Below, in pieces: positions 16,298-25,800 of a stretch of 64,000 bases of DNA. The DNA lies in contig NZ_FNBT01000001.1 in NCBI RefSeq assembly GCF_900102425.1, forward strand, positions 124,001-188,000, in the 5' to 3' direction. The position numbers and the translations under genes are program-made. Positions within the stretch are counted from its first letter, which is position 1, and each line of letters starts with the position of its first letter. The notes under the pieces were generated by a model that searched no databases, was not told the DNA's origin, and saw nothing but the letters and a program-made list of their open reading frames with translations. The DNA is from Blastococcus aurantiacus (GTDB taxonomy: Bacteria > Actinomycetota > Actinomycetes > Mycobacteriales > Geodermatophilaceae).

Positions 16298-16881
16298 CCC
16301 GCCGCCCTGACCAGCAAGCGTGCGGCGGTCGGCCGCAGCTCGCGTTCCAGCTCCCACAGCCCGGCCGCGAGGCGCTGGCCGACCGCCTGGCGGGAGATGC
16401 CGAGCGCGGCCGCGGCCTCGGCCTGGGTGCGGCCGTCCTCGACCAGTCCGATGGCCTCCCACGCCTGGGGACTGCGCCGTTCGACGACGACCGCCAGCGC
16501 GCTCAGCACCGCCTGCGCGTCCTCGGCGTCCGTCGCTCCCGCGCCGCGGACCGCCACGTGCACGGAGCGCTGCTTGGCCGCGTCGACCGCCCGGCGTGCG
16601 CTGAGGAACGCCGGCCCGGCCGCGGCGCGGGTGCTGGAGGGCAGCGGCGTCTGCACCGGACCCGCGCCCACGCCCACGCTCCAGGTGCCGTCGCGCAGCA
16701 GGTCGAGGACGACGTCCACGACGACGTCCGGGTCGTCGAGCACACCCTGGAACTCGTCACCCGCGGTGCGCTCGAAGGCCAACACCGCCGGCACCGAGCG
16801 CTCGAGGCGGCCCAGCACGTCGGCGACCCGGTCCGGGGTCCGCCGGCTGGCGCGTTGGTCGACCGTCAGCACGAAGGGCAC
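16294..16881 (-). CDS. SatD family protein with C-terminal helix-turn-helix
   Basis: 195 residues from a GTG start. It begins with the SatD hallmark of a short beta strand plus RASRRTPDR and continues to ERTAGDEFQGVL, a GGDEF-like strand-turn that defines the family. The C-terminal third holds a sigma-70-region-4-like helix-turn-helix (RTQAEAAAALGISRQAVGQRL), so it may bind DNA. SatD proteins were first linked to acid tolerance in streptococci; what they do in actinobacteria is unknown. Coupled to the membrane protein downstream. Confidence 0.8.
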   Translation of the reverse strand: MPFVLTVDQRASRRTPDRVADVLGRLERSVPAVLAFERTAGDEFQGVLDDPDVVVDVVLDLLRDGTWSVGVGAGPVQTPLPSSTRAAAGPAFLSARRAVDAAKQRSVHVAVRGAGATDAEDAQAVLSALAVVVERRSPQAWEAIGLVEDGRTQAEAAAALGISRQAVGQRLAAGLWELERELRPTAARLLVRAAG

Positions 16882-16919
16882 CCCGCAAGCCTGTCAGCTT
16901 TCATCAGAAGATGCAAGCC

Positions 16920-17387
16920 TCAGAGCTTGTCGACCACGTCGGGGGGGAATCCACCCGTCGCGACGGGCCCCCACCCGGTGACGGTGATCCGCAGCAGCGA
17001 CTTGCCCTGGCGCACCATGGCCGCGCGGTACTCGTCCCAGTCGGGGTGCTCTCCGCTGATCGCCCGGTAGTAGTCGACCAGCGGCTCCAGCGCCTCCGGC
17101 AGGTCCAGCACCTCCGCCTCGCCGTCCACCTGGACCCAGGGCCCGTCGAAGTCGTCGGACAGCACGCACAGCGACACCGCCGAGGCCCGGCGGGCGTTGG
17201 CCGCCTTGGCGCGCTGCGGGTAGGTGGAGACGACGATGCGTCCCTCGCCGTCCACGCCGCACGTCACCGGCGAGAGCTGCACCCCGGCGTCGCGGCGGCG
17301 GGTGACGAGCACGGCCTTGTGGCGGGGCCGGAGGAACTCCAGCAGGGCAGCGCGGTGGACACGGTCGGCGGTGGCGGTCCTCGGCAT
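16920..17387 (-). CDS. PPOX-class, probably F420-dependent oxidoreductase
   Basis: 155-residue split-barrel protein of the pyridoxamine-5'-phosphate-oxidase-like class. Landmarks are the N-terminal LLEFLRPRHKAVLVT strand, LSPVTCGVDGEGRIVVSTYP, the K-x-x-N-A-R-R segment and the C-terminal RITVTGWGP. Actinobacterial members of this shape use F420 or FMN; the sequence alone does not settle which. Cytosolic, single gene, divergent from the AI-2E exporter-type gene with 77 bases between starts. Confidence 0.85.
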   Translation of the reverse strand: MPRTATADRVHRAALLEFLRPRHKAVLVTRRRDAGVQLSPVTCGVDGEGRIVVSTYPQRAKAANARRASAVSLCVLSDDFDGPWVQVDGEAEVLDLPEALEPLVDYYRAISGEHPDWDEYRAAMVRQGKSLLRITVTGWGPVATGGFPPDVVDKL

Positions 17388-17464
17388 GACCCGACGCTAC
17401 GACGCGGGTGTGACGATCGCCGTCCGGCCGGTCGGACCGCGCCGCGTGTGCTGTGATCACTTCC

Positions 17465-18823
17465 ATGAGGCTCCGCGTTCCAGGTCTGAAGCTCCCCCGC
17501 CGGGACGACGCCGCCCGCACCGTCGAGGCGCCCCGCGCCCCGGCGCCCCACCCGTCCGGCGTGACCGCCGCGCCGGTCACCGACGGCGTCACCGGCGCGG
17601 CCGGCAGCCAGGCCCCCGCCCCGGACGACAGCCGGGGCGCCCGGATGCAGGCCGCCTCCCGCGTCCTCGCGACCGCCTCCGCCCAGTTCCTGCTCATCGT
17701 CGCCGCGGTGGTGGTCCTCGGGTACGTGCTGGGCAGACTGTGGGTGGTCCTGCTCCCGATCGTCCTGGGGCTGCTGATCGCCACCGTGCTCTGGCCGCCC
17801 ACGAGGTTCCTCCGCCGGCACGGCTGGCCGCCGGCGCTGGCGGCCAGCGTGGTGGTGGTCGTCTTCCTCACCGCGTTCGGCGGCCTGATCGCGGCCATCG
17901 CGCCGTCGGTCGCCGACCAGGTCGTCGAGCTGGGCGACCAGGCCTCCGGTGGTCTCCAGGACCTCCAGGAACGCCTGCAGGGCCCGCCGTTCAACATCGA
18001 CGAGCAGCAGATCGGCGACGCCGTCGACTCCGTCATCAACAACATCCAGGGCAACGCCCAGGACATCGCCAGCACCGCGGTGTCGGGCGCCTCGGCGGTC
18101 GGCAGCGGACTGATCAACCTCCTGCTGGCCCTGCTGCTGTGCTTCTTCTTCCTCAAGGACGGCACCCGCTGGGTGCCCTGGCTGTCGGCGCAGACCGGCC
18201 CCCGGGCCGCCCGCCACGTGGCCGCGCTGTCGTACAAGACCTGGTCGACGCTGTCGGAGTTCATCCGGCAGCAGGCGCTGGTCGGCTTCATCGACGCGCT
18301 GTTCATCGGCCTCGGGCTGTGGATCTTCGACGTCCCGCTGGTGATCCCGCTGTCCGTACTGACCTTCTTCGGCGCCTTCATCCCGATCATCGGTGCGTTC
18401 GTCGCCGGCGCGTTCGCGGTCCTCATCGCGCTGGTCGACGAGGGGCTCACGACCGCCCTGATCATCCTGGGCATCGTGCTGCTGGTGCAGCAGATCGAGG
18501 GCAACGTGCTGCAGCCGATCATCCAGGGGCGGGGCTTCAACCTGCACGCGGGCGTGGTCATCCTGGCGGTGACCGCGGGCGGCAGCCTGGCGGGGATCAC
18601 GGGCGCCTTCCTGGGCGTGCCGGTGGCGGCGCTCATCGCCGTCGTCTACCGCTACATCCGGGACGAACTGGACGGCCGGAACCCGGAGGTGCACGAGGAC
18701 GGCACCCGGGCCAGGCTCGAGGGCGGTCAGGACGGCGCCGTCCTGACCGAGGAACAGGCACCGCCCGACGCCGACGTCCCGACCGGGCCGGCCACCTCCG
18801 GCGGGCCCGCCACGTCCGGCTGA
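17465..18823 (+). CDS. AI-2E family transporter (PerM-like membrane protein)
   Basis: About 452 residues. A 70-residue Pro/Ala-rich cytoplasmic N-terminus is followed by seven or eight membrane segments in the AI-2E arrangement: a helix pair near 80-135, a long extramembrane stretch rich in Gln/Asp (QVVELGDQASGGLQDLQERL), then clustered helices ending in the conserved GNVLQPIIQGR and GGSLAGITGAFLGVPVAALI. Family members export small solutes or peptides or act as Na+/H+ antiporters, so the substrate is open. ATG 17465 is used; an in-frame GTG lies 12 bases upstream, and neither has a clear ribosome site. The tail carries a Gly/Pro/Ala stretch. Confidence 0.88.
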   Translation: MRLRVPGLKLPRRDDAARTVEAPRAPAPHPSGVTAAPVTDGVTGAAGSQAPAPDDSRGARMQAASRVLATASAQFLLIVAAVVVLGYVLGRLWVVLLPIVLGLLIATVLWPPTRFLRRHGWPPALAASVVVVVFLTAFGGLIAAIAPSVADQVVELGDQASGGLQDLQERLQGPPFNIDEQQIGDAVDSVINNIQGNAQDIASTAVSGASAVGSGLINLLLALLLCFFFLKDGTRWVPWLSAQTGPRAARHVAALSYKTWSTLSEFIRQQALVGFIDALFIGLGLWIFDVPLVIPLSVLTFFGAFIPIIGAFVAGAFAVLIALVDEGLTTALIILGIVLLVQQIEGNVLQPIIQGRGFNLHAGVVILAVTAGGSLAGITGAFLGVPVAALIAVVYRYIRDELDGRNPEVHEDGTRARLEGGQDGAVLTEEQAPPDADVPTGPATSGGPATSG

Positions 18824-18904
18824 CCGGTCGGGGCGCTGACGGGAATGCCGCGGGGCGCCGCGAGGCTGCAGCGGAAGTGGTTCCGACGACGGAGGTATGA
18901 CCGA

Positions 18905-19891
18905 GTGACCCAGCGACCCGAGGACCTCGTCGAGCTCCTGCCCGGAGCGGATCAGTTCCTCGCGGGCGGGGAGAAGAATCATGGCCTCGCCCGCGAGGAG
19001 GCGGCCGGAGGCCCCGAGGGCCGTGGCGGGCTGGTGCTCGTGCACGACATCGCCGGGGACTTCGACGCCGCGCACGCCGGCGCCCTGGCCGGCTCGCACC
19101 TGCTGGCCGGCCTCCCGCACGAGGTCATCGCCCGCTTCGACGCCGACGCCCTCGTGGACTACCGGGCGCACCGGCCCCGCGTCACCTTCAGCGGCGACCG
19201 CTACGAGACCTTCCACGCGCCGGAGATCCAGCTGTACTCCGTCGAGGACGACGCCGGCACCCCGTTCCTGCTGCTGCACGGCACCGAGCCGGACTTCCAG
19301 TGGGAGCGGTTCGTCGCCGCGATCGCCCAGCTGGTCCAGCGGTTGGGCGTGACCTCGGTGGTGGCCCTGCACGCGATCCCGATGCCGGTGCCGCACACCC
19401 GCCCGGTCACCGTCACCGCGCACGCCACCCGCCGGGCGCTCATCGAGCAGTACCCGGTGTACTGGGGCGAGATGCGGATCCCCGGCAGCGTGGCCTCGCT
19501 GCTGGAGGTGCGGCTCGGCGAGGCCGGAGTGGACGCCCTCGGCGTCGCCGTCCACGTGCCGCACTACCTGGCCCAGGCCACGTACCCCGCCGCCTCCCTG
19601 ACGCTGCTGGAGCACCTCGAGCAGCTGACCGGCCTGCACGTGCCGGTCGAGTCGCTGCGCGAGGCCGCCGAGACCCACCGCACCGAGGTCGACGAGCAGA
19701 TCGCCCGGTCGGCGGAGAACACCGCGGTCGTCGCCGCCCTGGAGCAGCAGTACGACGCCTTCACCACGGCTCGGGAGAACAGCGACCTGCTCAGCGAGGA
19801 GGGCGCGGTCCCGACGGCCGAGGAGATCGGCGCCGAGTTCGAGCGGTTCCTGGCCGACCAGGACCGCAAGCACCCCCGTGGCGGCGAGTGA
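18905..19891 (+). CDS. PAC2 family (proteasome assembly chaperone-like) protein
   Basis: 328 residues from GTG 18905, placed nine bases after GGAGG; the frame opens at 18845 but that part reads Arg-rich. It matches the actinobacterial PAC2 family: GLVLVHDIAGDFDAAHAG, YRAHRPRVTF, the Tyr/Phe-rich FQWERFVAAI segment, and VALHAIPMPVPHTRP. The C-terminal 70 residues form an acidic helical tail. The name comes from a eukaryotic proteasome chaperone; the bacterial role is not established. The stop overlaps the next gene by 14 bases. Confidence 0.82.
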   Translation: MTQRPEDLVELLPGADQFLAGGEKNHGLAREEAAGGPEGRGGLVLVHDIAGDFDAAHAGALAGSHLLAGLPHEVIARFDADALVDYRAHRPRVTFSGDRYETFHAPEIQLYSVEDDAGTPFLLLHGTEPDFQWERFVAAIAQLVQRLGVTSVVALHAIPMPVPHTRPVTVTAHATRRALIEQYPVYWGEMRIPGSVASLLEVRLGEAGVDALGVAVHVPHYLAQATYPAASLTLLEHLEQLTGLHVPVESLREAAETHRTEVDEQIARSAENTAVVAALEQQYDAFTTARENSDLLSEEGAVPTAEEIGAEFERFLADQDRKHPRGGE

Positions 19892-21674
19892 CCCTGCCCT
19901 GAACGACTCCGGCCTGGGCGGCCCGGTGCACGGGCGGTTCGACGACCTGGCCGCGGGCACCGCCCTGGCCTTCCCGCGGGCCGACCGGGTCCTGGTGGCG
20001 CGGGAGACGGCCGACGTCGTGCCCGTGCTGGCCGAGGTGGAGCGGGCGACGGCCGCCGGGGCGTGGGCCTTCGGCTACGTGGCCTACGAGGCGGCCCCCG
20101 GGCTCCACCCCGGCGCCTCGGTTCCCGCGCGCCCCCCGGGCGAGTCGCTGCCCCTGGCGGTGTTCGGGCTCGCCGACCGGGCGCACGCGGTGCCACCCGT
20201 CGCTCCCCCGCCGGGCCGCACGCGCGACTACACGGCCGGACCCTGGCGGCGCGACTGGACACCGGCCGGGTACCGGGACGCCGTCGCGGCGGTCCGGGCC
20301 TCGATCGCCGCGGGGGACGCCTACCAGGTGAACCTCACCGTGCGGATGCACGCACCGGTGACCGGTGACCTGGAGCAGCTCTACGCCGACCTGGCGTACG
20401 GGCAGCGCGGGTCGTGGGCGGCCTTCCTGGACGTCGGCAGCCACGTCGTCGCCAGCGCCAGCCCCGAGCTGTTCGTCGACTGGACCGGCGACCGTCTGCT
20501 CACCCGCCCGATGAAGGGCACCGCGCGCAGGGGCGCGACCACCATCGAGGACGACGAGGCGCGCCGGGCGCTCCTGGCCAGCGACAAGGAGCGGGCCGAG
20601 AACCTGATGATCGTCGACCTGCTGCGCAACGACCTGGGCCGCATCGCCGAGGTGGGCAGCGTCGAGGTCCCCGTGCTGTTCCGCGCCGAGCGCTACGAGA
20701 CGGTCTGGCAGCTCACCTCCGACGTGACCGCACGGCCGCGACCCGATGTCGGCCTGGTCGACGTCTTCCGCGCCCTCTTCCCCTCCGGATCGGTGACCGG
20801 CGCGCCCAAGCACCGGACCATGCAGCTCATCCGGGAGCTGGAGGCCGAGCCGCGCGGGGTCTACTGCGGCGCGGTCGGCGTCGTCGCACCCCCGGGCCAG
20901 GCCTTCCGCGCCCGGTTCAACGTGGCGATCCGGACCGTGACGGTCGAGCGGGCCGGCGGTACGGCCGTCTACGGCACCGGTGGTGGCATCACCTGGGCCT
21001 CGGATGCCGACGCCGAGCACGCCGAGCTGCTGGCGAAGGCGGAGATCCTCGGCCGGCCGTACGAGGAGTTCGCGCTGCTGGAGACGATGGCCCGCCTCCC
21101 CGGGGGCACCCTGCGCAACCTCGAGGGCCACCTCGACCGGCTGGCCGGCTCCGCCGCCTGGGCGGGCTTCCCCCTCGACCTCGACGACGTCCGCCGGCGG
21201 CTGGCCCGGGTCGCCGAGGACACCGCACCGGCGCGGGTGCGGCTGGTCCTCCGGCGCGACGGGGGGCTGGAGATCGAGGTCGCTCCGCCGCCGGCCGCCG
21301 TCGACGGTCCGGTCCGGCTCGCGGTGGACCCCGAGCCCGTCGACGCCGACGACGTCTGGCTCCGGCACAAGACCACGCGACGGGACGTCTACACCGAGCG
21401 CGCCGCGCGGTGGCCCGCCGCCGACGACGTCGTCCTGACGTCCTCGCGCGGGGAGGTGACGGAGACGACCATCGCCAACCTCGCCGTCCGGCTCGACGGC
21501 CGCTGGTGGACGCCTCCGGTGTCGTCCGGGTGCCTGCCCGGCGTGGAACGCGGGCGGCTGGTCGCGGCAGGCCGGCTGCACCAACGGCCACTCACGCCGG
21601 ACGACCTCACCGGCGCCGAGGAACTCGCCGTCGTGAACTCGCTGCGCGGCTGGCGCGCCGCCGTCCTGCTCTGA
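19878..21674 (+). CDS. pabB: Aminodeoxychorismate synthase component I fused to aminodeoxychorismate lyase (PabB-PabC)
   Basis: 598 residues. Residues about 100-400 are the chorismate-binding domain: LLTRPMKGTARRG, DLLRNDLGRI, FPSGSVTGAPK and the GGGITWASDADAEHAELLAKA ending. Residues about 400-598 are a class IV PLP aminotransferase-like lyase (FALLETM, RNLEGHLDRL, the PLP lysine context in RHKTTRRDVY, TSSRGEVTETTIANL). Together these make 4-amino-4-deoxychorismate and release p-aminobenzoate for folate. No glutamine amidotransferase (PabA) gene is in the window. The start is GTG 19878, overlapping the previous gene; GTG 19926 is a possible alternative. Cytosolic. Confidence 0.93.
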   Translation: MAASDPALNDSGLGGPVHGRFDDLAAGTALAFPRADRVLVARETADVVPVLAEVERATAAGAWAFGYVAYEAAPGLHPGASVPARPPGESLPLAVFGLADRAHAVPPVAPPPGRTRDYTAGPWRRDWTPAGYRDAVAAVRASIAAGDAYQVNLTVRMHAPVTGDLEQLYADLAYGQRGSWAAFLDVGSHVVASASPELFVDWTGDRLLTRPMKGTARRGATTIEDDEARRALLASDKERAENLMIVDLLRNDLGRIAEVGSVEVPVLFRAERYETVWQLTSDVTARPRPDVGLVDVFRALFPSGSVTGAPKHRTMQLIRELEAEPRGVYCGAVGVVAPPGQAFRARFNVAIRTVTVERAGGTAVYGTGGGITWASDADAEHAELLAKAEILGRPYEEFALLETMARLPGGTLRNLEGHLDRLAGSAAWAGFPLDLDDVRRRLARVAEDTAPARVRLVLRRDGGLEIEVAPPPAAVDGPVRLAVDPEPVDADDVWLRHKTTRRDVYTERAARWPAADDVVLTSSRGEVTETTIANLAVRLDGRWWTPPVSSGCLPGVERGRLVAAGRLHQRPLTPDDLTGAEELAVVNSLRGWRAAVLL

Positions 21675-21678
21675 ACGC

Positions 21679-21718
21679 ACGACGGGCCGCGACCGGTTTC
21701 CCGGTCGCGGCCCGTCGT
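21679..21718. terminator. 18-bp perfect hairpin between convergent pabB and catalase genes
   Basis: Arms 21679-21696 and 21701-21718 are perfectly complementary around a TTTC loop, placed between stops at 21674 (plus) and 21733 (minus). Confidence 0.85.
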
Positions 21719-21732
21719 GGTGGTGCGAGGCG

Positions 21733-23394
21733 TCAGGCGACGGCGACGTGCTCGTTGGGCACGCAGTGCGTCATGTCCTTGCCGGTGACGTCCCGCGGGC
21801 CGTTCTTGCCGAGGTTGGCCGCGCGGGCCAGCTCGTCGTCGGTGAGCGTCTGCGTCTGGAGCGGCTCCAGGCCGCGCACGTCGTCGGCGGTGATGCCGAG
21901 GGCGTCGCCGACCCGCTGGCCCCACTCGTCGTCGCACATGAAGAAGTGCCACACCATCCGCTCCTGGATGTCGCGGCGGCACTGCTCCAGGGCACCGACG
22001 AGGTTGGCGACCAGCTCGTCCTTCTCCCACTGCTCGGAGAGCTGGTAGCGCTCACCGGCCTGCTGGTAGTCGTTCGTGCGCGGGATCCGCTTGCGGGTGA
22101 GCCGGCCGGTGATGACCGGGCCCTGCTCGTCGTGAGTCGGGTACTCCGCCTCGCGCAGGCCACCGAGGATCGACGGCTCGTAGTTCACGTGCGGGTTGGT
22201 GCCCTCGGCGCGGTCGACGCCGTAGGCCATCTGCCCGTCGCGCTGGTTGGTGGCCACGCGAGCCTTGGGCGCGTTCACCGGCAGCTGCAGGTAGTTCGGG
22301 CCCACGCGGTAGCGCTGGGTGTCGGAGTAGGAGAACGTCCGGCCGACCAGCATCTTGTCGTCGGAGAAGTCCAGGCCGTCGACCAGCACACCGGTGCCGA
22401 ACGCGATCTGCTCGTTCTCGGTGAAGTTGTCCACCGGCATCCGGTTGAGGGTCATCGTGCCGACCTTGCGCACCGGGAAGAGCTCCTGCGGCCAGGTCTT
22501 GGTGTCGTCGAGCGGGTCGAAGTCCAGCTCCGGGTGCTCGTCGTCGCTCATGATCTGGACGTAGAGGTCCCACTGCGGGAAGTCGCCCGCGGCGATCGAG
22601 TCGTGCAGGTCCTTGGTGTGGGTGCCCAGGCTCTTGGCCTGCGCGGCCGCGGCGTCCGCGGCGCGCCAGGACTTCACGCCCTCGCGGGGGTACCAGTGGT
22701 ACTTGACCAGGACGCTCTCACCGGCGGCGTTGAGCCACTTGTAGGTGTTCACGCCGAAGCCCTGCATGTTCCGGTAGTTGGCCGGGGTGCCGCGGGGGCT
22801 GAAGACCAGCGAGATCATGTGCATGGCCTCGGGGGTCTGGCTGAAGAAGTCGAAGGCGCGCTCGGCGACGCTGGCCTCGAAGGTGACCGGGTCCGGCTTC
22901 TGCGAGTGGATGAAGTCGGGGAACTTGATGGCGTCCCGGATGAAGAAGACACCCAGGTTGTTGCCGACGAGGTCCCAGTTGCCGTCCTCGGTGTAGAACT
23001 TCACGGCGAAGCCGCGAGGGTCGCGCGCGGACTCGGAGGAGTCGCGGCCACCGGCCACCGTGGAGAACCGCACGGCGACGTCGGTGCGCTTGCCCTTCTC
23101 CTGGAACAGCTTGGCCCGGGTGTAGTTCGCGATCGGCTCGTCGCCGACGGTGCCGTCGGCCTCGAAGTAGCCGAACGCGGTGATGCCGCGGGCGTGCACC
23201 ACGCGCTCCGGGATGCGCTCCCGGTCGAAGTGGCTGATCTTCTCGAGGAACTGGTAGTTCTCCAGGGTCGCCGGGCCACGTGCGCCCACCGTCCGCTGGT
23301 TCTGGTTGTCGTAGACCGGGTGGCCCTGACGGTTGGTCAGGACCGGGCGGTCGGCCTCGCTCGGGGCCGCGCCCTGCGATGCGACGTCGGTCAT
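21733..23394 (-). CDS. katA: Monofunctional heme catalase
   Basis: 553 residues; it converts hydrogen peroxide to water and oxygen. The catalytic His is about residue 67 in [11 protein letters not shown]. The distal Asn lies in [20 protein letters not shown], and the proximal heme Tyr in [15 protein letters not shown]. Length fits the small-subunit class. ATG at 23394, nine bases after GAGGAGG; the open frame continues to 23901 only by reading through the regulator gene in another frame. It overlaps the Fur-family gene by 4 bases, so the repressor and its target are co-transcribed. It ends at the strong convergent hairpin. Confidence 0.96.
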   Translation of the reverse strand: MTDVASQGAAPSEADRPVLTNRQGHPVYDNQNQRTVGARGPATLENYQFLEKISHFDRERIPERVVHARGITAFGYFEADGTVGDEPIANYTRAKLFQEKGKRTDVAVRFSTVAGGRDSSESARDPRGFAVKFYTEDGNWDLVGNNLGVFFIRDAIKFPDFIHSQKPDPVTFEASVAERAFDFFSQTPEAMHMISLVFSPRGTPANYRNMQGFGVNTYKWLNAAGESVLVKYHWYPREGVKSWRAADAAAAQAKSLGTHTKDLHDSIAAGDFPQWDLYVQIMSDDEHPELDFDPLDDTKTWPQELFPVRKVGTMTLNRMPVDNFTENEQIAFGTGVLVDGLDFSDDKMLVGRTFSYSDTQRYRVGPNYLQLPVNAPKARVATNQRDGQMAYGVDRAEGTNPHVNYEPSILGGLREAEYPTHDEQGPVITGRLTRKRIPRTNDYQQAGERYQLSEQWEKDELVANLVGALEQCRRDIQERMVWHFFMCDDEWGQRVGDALGITADDVRGLEPLQTQTLTDDELARAANLGKNGPRDVTGKDMTHCVPNEHVAVA

Positions 23395-23864
23395 GCGGAT
23401 GCTCCTCCTCGGATTTCGTGCGCTTCGAACTGCACGGACTCTGCTGCTGCCGGCTGCTGACAGGCTCGGCACAGCCCCCAGAACACGACCTCGGCCTCGT
23501 CGACGACGAAGCCGGCCGCGTCCGAGGGACTCAGGCACGGGGCGGCTCCCACGGCGCAGTCGACATCCGCGACGACGCCGCAGGAGCGGCAGACCAGGTG
23601 GTGGTGGTTGTCGCCCACCCGCAGCTCGAAGAGCGCGGGCGCGCCGGCGGGTTCGATCCGGCGGGCGAGCCCCACGGAGACCAGCGCGTCCAGCACGCCG
23701 TAGACGGTCTGCGGGGACAGCGTGGGGTGCTGGGCGCGGGCGCCGGTGACGATGGTGTCGGCATCGGCGTGGGGGTGGGCGGAGAGGACGTCGAGCACGG
23801 ACAGCCGCGGTCGGGTGACCCGCAGGCCCGTCTCGCGCAGCCGGTGCGCCCAGGTCGTCTCCAT
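23391..23864 (-). CDS. furA: Fur-family peroxide/metal-responsive repressor (FurA/CatR type)
   Basis: 157-residue dimeric winged-helix repressor. The N-terminus reads [20 protein letters not shown] and the recognition region [21 protein letters not shown]. The regulatory metal segment [14 protein letters not shown] is followed by the second Cys pair in LCRACQQ, the structural zinc site. Co-transcription with catalase (4-base overlap) is the arrangement of mycobacterial furA-katG and Streptomyces catR-catA, where the repressor senses peroxide and controls both genes. ATG at 23864. Confidence 0.92.
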   Translation of the reverse strand: METTWAHRLRETGLRVTRPRLSVLDVLSAHPHADADTIVTGARAQHPTLSPQTVYGVLDALVSVGLARRIEPAGAPALFELRVGDNHHHLVCRSCGVVADVDCAVGAAPCLSPSDAAGFVVDEAEVVFWGLCRACQQPAAAESVQFEAHEIRGGASA

Positions 23865-23888
23865 CGGCGTCCACCCAACACCCTTGTT

Positions 23889-23901
23889 TTGAACTAGTCA
23901 A
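23889..23901 (-). promoter_or_regulatory. Inverted repeat upstream of furA-catalase, candidate Fur operator/promoter
   Basis: TTGA-N5-TCAA dyad (ACTAGT core), 25 bases before the furA start, in a locally AT-rich stretch. Read on the minus strand it also supplies TTGACT, a possible -35 element, so repressor binding would block the promoter. Confidence 0.5.
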
Positions 23902-23967
23902 CTTAAGGACCCCGTGCCTCCCATCACTCGCACGCTCGTGACGGGCCCCTGCACGGGGCCGAGGTGA

Positions 23968-24858
23968 CTAGCCGAAAACGATGGTGCGCGGCCCCTCCAC
24001 GATCACGCGGTCCTCCACGTGCCAGGTCACGGCCTGGGCGAGCACCTGCCGCTCGACGTAGCGGCCCACCCTGCGCATGTCCTCGACCGTCGCGCGGTGG
24101 TCGACGCGGGCAACCTCCTGCTCGATGATCGGGCCGGCGTCCAGCTCCGGCGTCACGTAGTGCGCCGTCGCCCCGATCAGCTTCACCCCGCGGTCGTGCG
24201 CGGCCTGGTACGGGTTCGCGCCCACGAACGCCGGCAGGAAGCTGTGGTGGATGTTGATCAGCCGCTCCGGGAACCGGCTGCAGAAGTCGGCGGAGACGAC
24301 CTGCATGTACCGGGCCAGCACGACGAGGTCGACGTCGCCGACGATCTCCAGGGCCCGGGTCTCCGCCTCGGCCTTCGTCGCGGGCGTCACCGGCACGTGG
24401 TGGAACGGGATGCCCGCGGCCTCGGCCACCGGTGCGAGGTCGGGGTGGTTGGAGACGACGGCGGTGATCTCGGCCCGCAGGTCCCCGGCCCGCACCCGGT
24501 AGATCAGCTCCTGGAGCACGTGGTCCGTCTTGCTCACGAACACAGCGACGGTGGGCCGGTGCGTCGCCTCCGCCAGCCGCCACGTCATCCCCCACTGCCG
24601 GGCCAGGAGCTCGAGCGCCCCCTCCAGCTGCGGTCGGCGGGCGGCCAGTTCCGGGAGGACGAACTCCAGGCGGAGGGTGAAGGTGCCGCCGAGGGGGTCG
24701 GAGGAGTGCTGCTGCGACTCGGTGATGTTCGCGCCGACGTCGGCCAGCAGCCGGGAGAGGACGGCGACGATGCCCGGCTGGTCGGGGCAGCGGACCACCA
24801 GCCGCCCGACGTCGGTGGTGCTGGGGTCGTTCGGGCCGGCGGCGGACATGGCCGCCAT
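23968..24858 (-). CDS. purU: Formyltetrahydrofolate deformylase
   Basis: 296 residues. Residues about 18-95 are an ACT domain (LVVRCPDQPGIVAVLSRLL, NITESQQHS), and the rest is the formyl-transferase fold with catalytic INIHHSFLPAF and THYVTPELDAGPII. PurU hydrolyses 10-formyl-THF to formate and THF, balancing one-carbon pools for purine and glycine metabolism. ATG 24858 is used because GAGGAGG ends four bases before it. It starts only 9 bases after the ligD polymerase-domain stop, so it is very likely the last gene of the end-joining operon, an unexpected partner. Confidence 0.94.
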   Translation of the reverse strand: MAAMSAAGPNDPSTTDVGRLVVRCPDQPGIVAVLSRLLADVGANITESQQHSSDPLGGTFTLRLEFVLPELAARRPQLEGALELLARQWGMTWRLAEATHRPTVAVFVSKTDHVLQELIYRVRAGDLRAEITAVVSNHPDLAPVAEAAGIPFHHVPVTPATKAEAETRALEIVGDVDLVVLARYMQVVSADFCSRFPERLINIHHSFLPAFVGANPYQAAHDRGVKLIGATAHYVTPELDAGPIIEQEVARVDHRATVEDMRRVGRYVERQVLAQAVTWHVEDRVIVEGPRTIVFG

Positions 24859-24867
24859 CGTGCCTCC

Positions 24868-25800
24868 TCAGGCCTCCGGCAGGGACGCCCGGGTGGCACC
24901 GGCGACGTCGAACAGGTCGCCGTACTCCTCGACCCGGGCGAGGACCTCGTCGGTGGTGAAGCGCAGCTCCGCGGGGTCCAGCGAGCCGTCCCGCACCGCG
25001 TCGACCTCGTCCCACCCGATCGGCGTGGACACGGTGGCGCCGGCGCGGGCGCGCAGCGAGTACGGGGCGACGGTGGTCTTGGCCGTGTTGTTCTGGCTCC
25101 AGTCGATGAGCACCTTGCCCGGGCGCAGCGCCTTCTCCATCCGCCAGACGACGTCGTCCGGCGTCTCGGCGGAGAGCTCCTGCGCCAGCGCCTTGGCGTA
25201 CCGACTGGGGTGCTCGCGGTCGGTGGGTGCCTCGATCGGCGCGTACACCTGCATGCCCTTGGAACCCGACGTCTTCACCACCGGGTCCAGCCCGTCGGCC
25301 TCCAGCCGCTGCCCGAGCCGCTCCGCCACGAGGCAGCACTCGAGGATGCCGGTCTCCGGCCCCGGGTCGAGATCGAGCACGAGCAGGTCGGGCAGCGCCG
25401 GCTGCCCGTCGTCGTCCACCTGCCACTGGGGCACGTGCACCTCGAGAGCGGCGAGGTTGGCCGCCCATGCGAGGTCCGCGGTGGACTCGAGCAGCACCAT
25501 GTCCAGGGTCTCCCGCCCCCGGCTGCTGCCCGGGCTCGGGATGGTCACCCGCCGCACCCACTCCGGGGCGTGCCGGGCGCTGTTCTTCTCGAAGAACGTC
25601 TGGCCCTCGACGCCGTCGGGCCACCGGGTGAAGGTGACCGGCCGCCCGGCCACGTGCGGCAGCAGCACCGGTGCGATGCGCACGTAGTAGTCGATGACCT
25701 GGGCCTTGGTGAACCCCACCTCGGGGAACAGCACCTTCTCCAGGTTGGACACCGACAGCGTCCGGCCGTCGATCTCCACCCGCTGCTTGGAGGGGCTCAC
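24868..25800 (-). CDS. ligD: Non-homologous end-joining polymerase/primase (LigD polymerase domain, stand-alone)
   Basis: 310 residues corresponding to the archaeo-eukaryotic primase-like domain of LigD. N-terminus: LSNLEKVLFPEVGFTKAQVI, DYYVRIAPVLLPH, and GRPVTFTRWPDGVEG. The metal-binding Asp pair is in LLVLDLDPGPET, and the nucleotide-binding loop in VKTSGSKGMQVYAPI. It fills gaps at broken DNA ends. No ligase or nuclease domain is attached; those are in the gene just upstream, whose stop it overlaps by four bases. LigD is therefore split here, with stoichiometric expression through coupling. Cytosolic, acts with Ku. Confidence 0.93.
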   Translation of the reverse strand: MSPSKQRVEIDGRTLSVSNLEKVLFPEVGFTKAQVIDYYVRIAPVLLPHVAGRPVTFTRWPDGVEGQTFFEKNSARHAPEWVRRVTIPSPGSSRGRETLDMVLLESTADLAWAANLAALEVHVPQWQVDDDGQPALPDLLVLDLDPGPETGILECCLVAERLGQRLEADGLDPVVKTSGSKGMQVYAPIEAPTDREHPSRYAKALAQELSAETPDDVVWRMEKALRPGKVLIDWSQNNTAKTTVAPYSLRARAGATVSTPIGWDEVDAVRDGSLDPAELRFTTDEVLARVEEYGDLFDVAGATRASLPEA

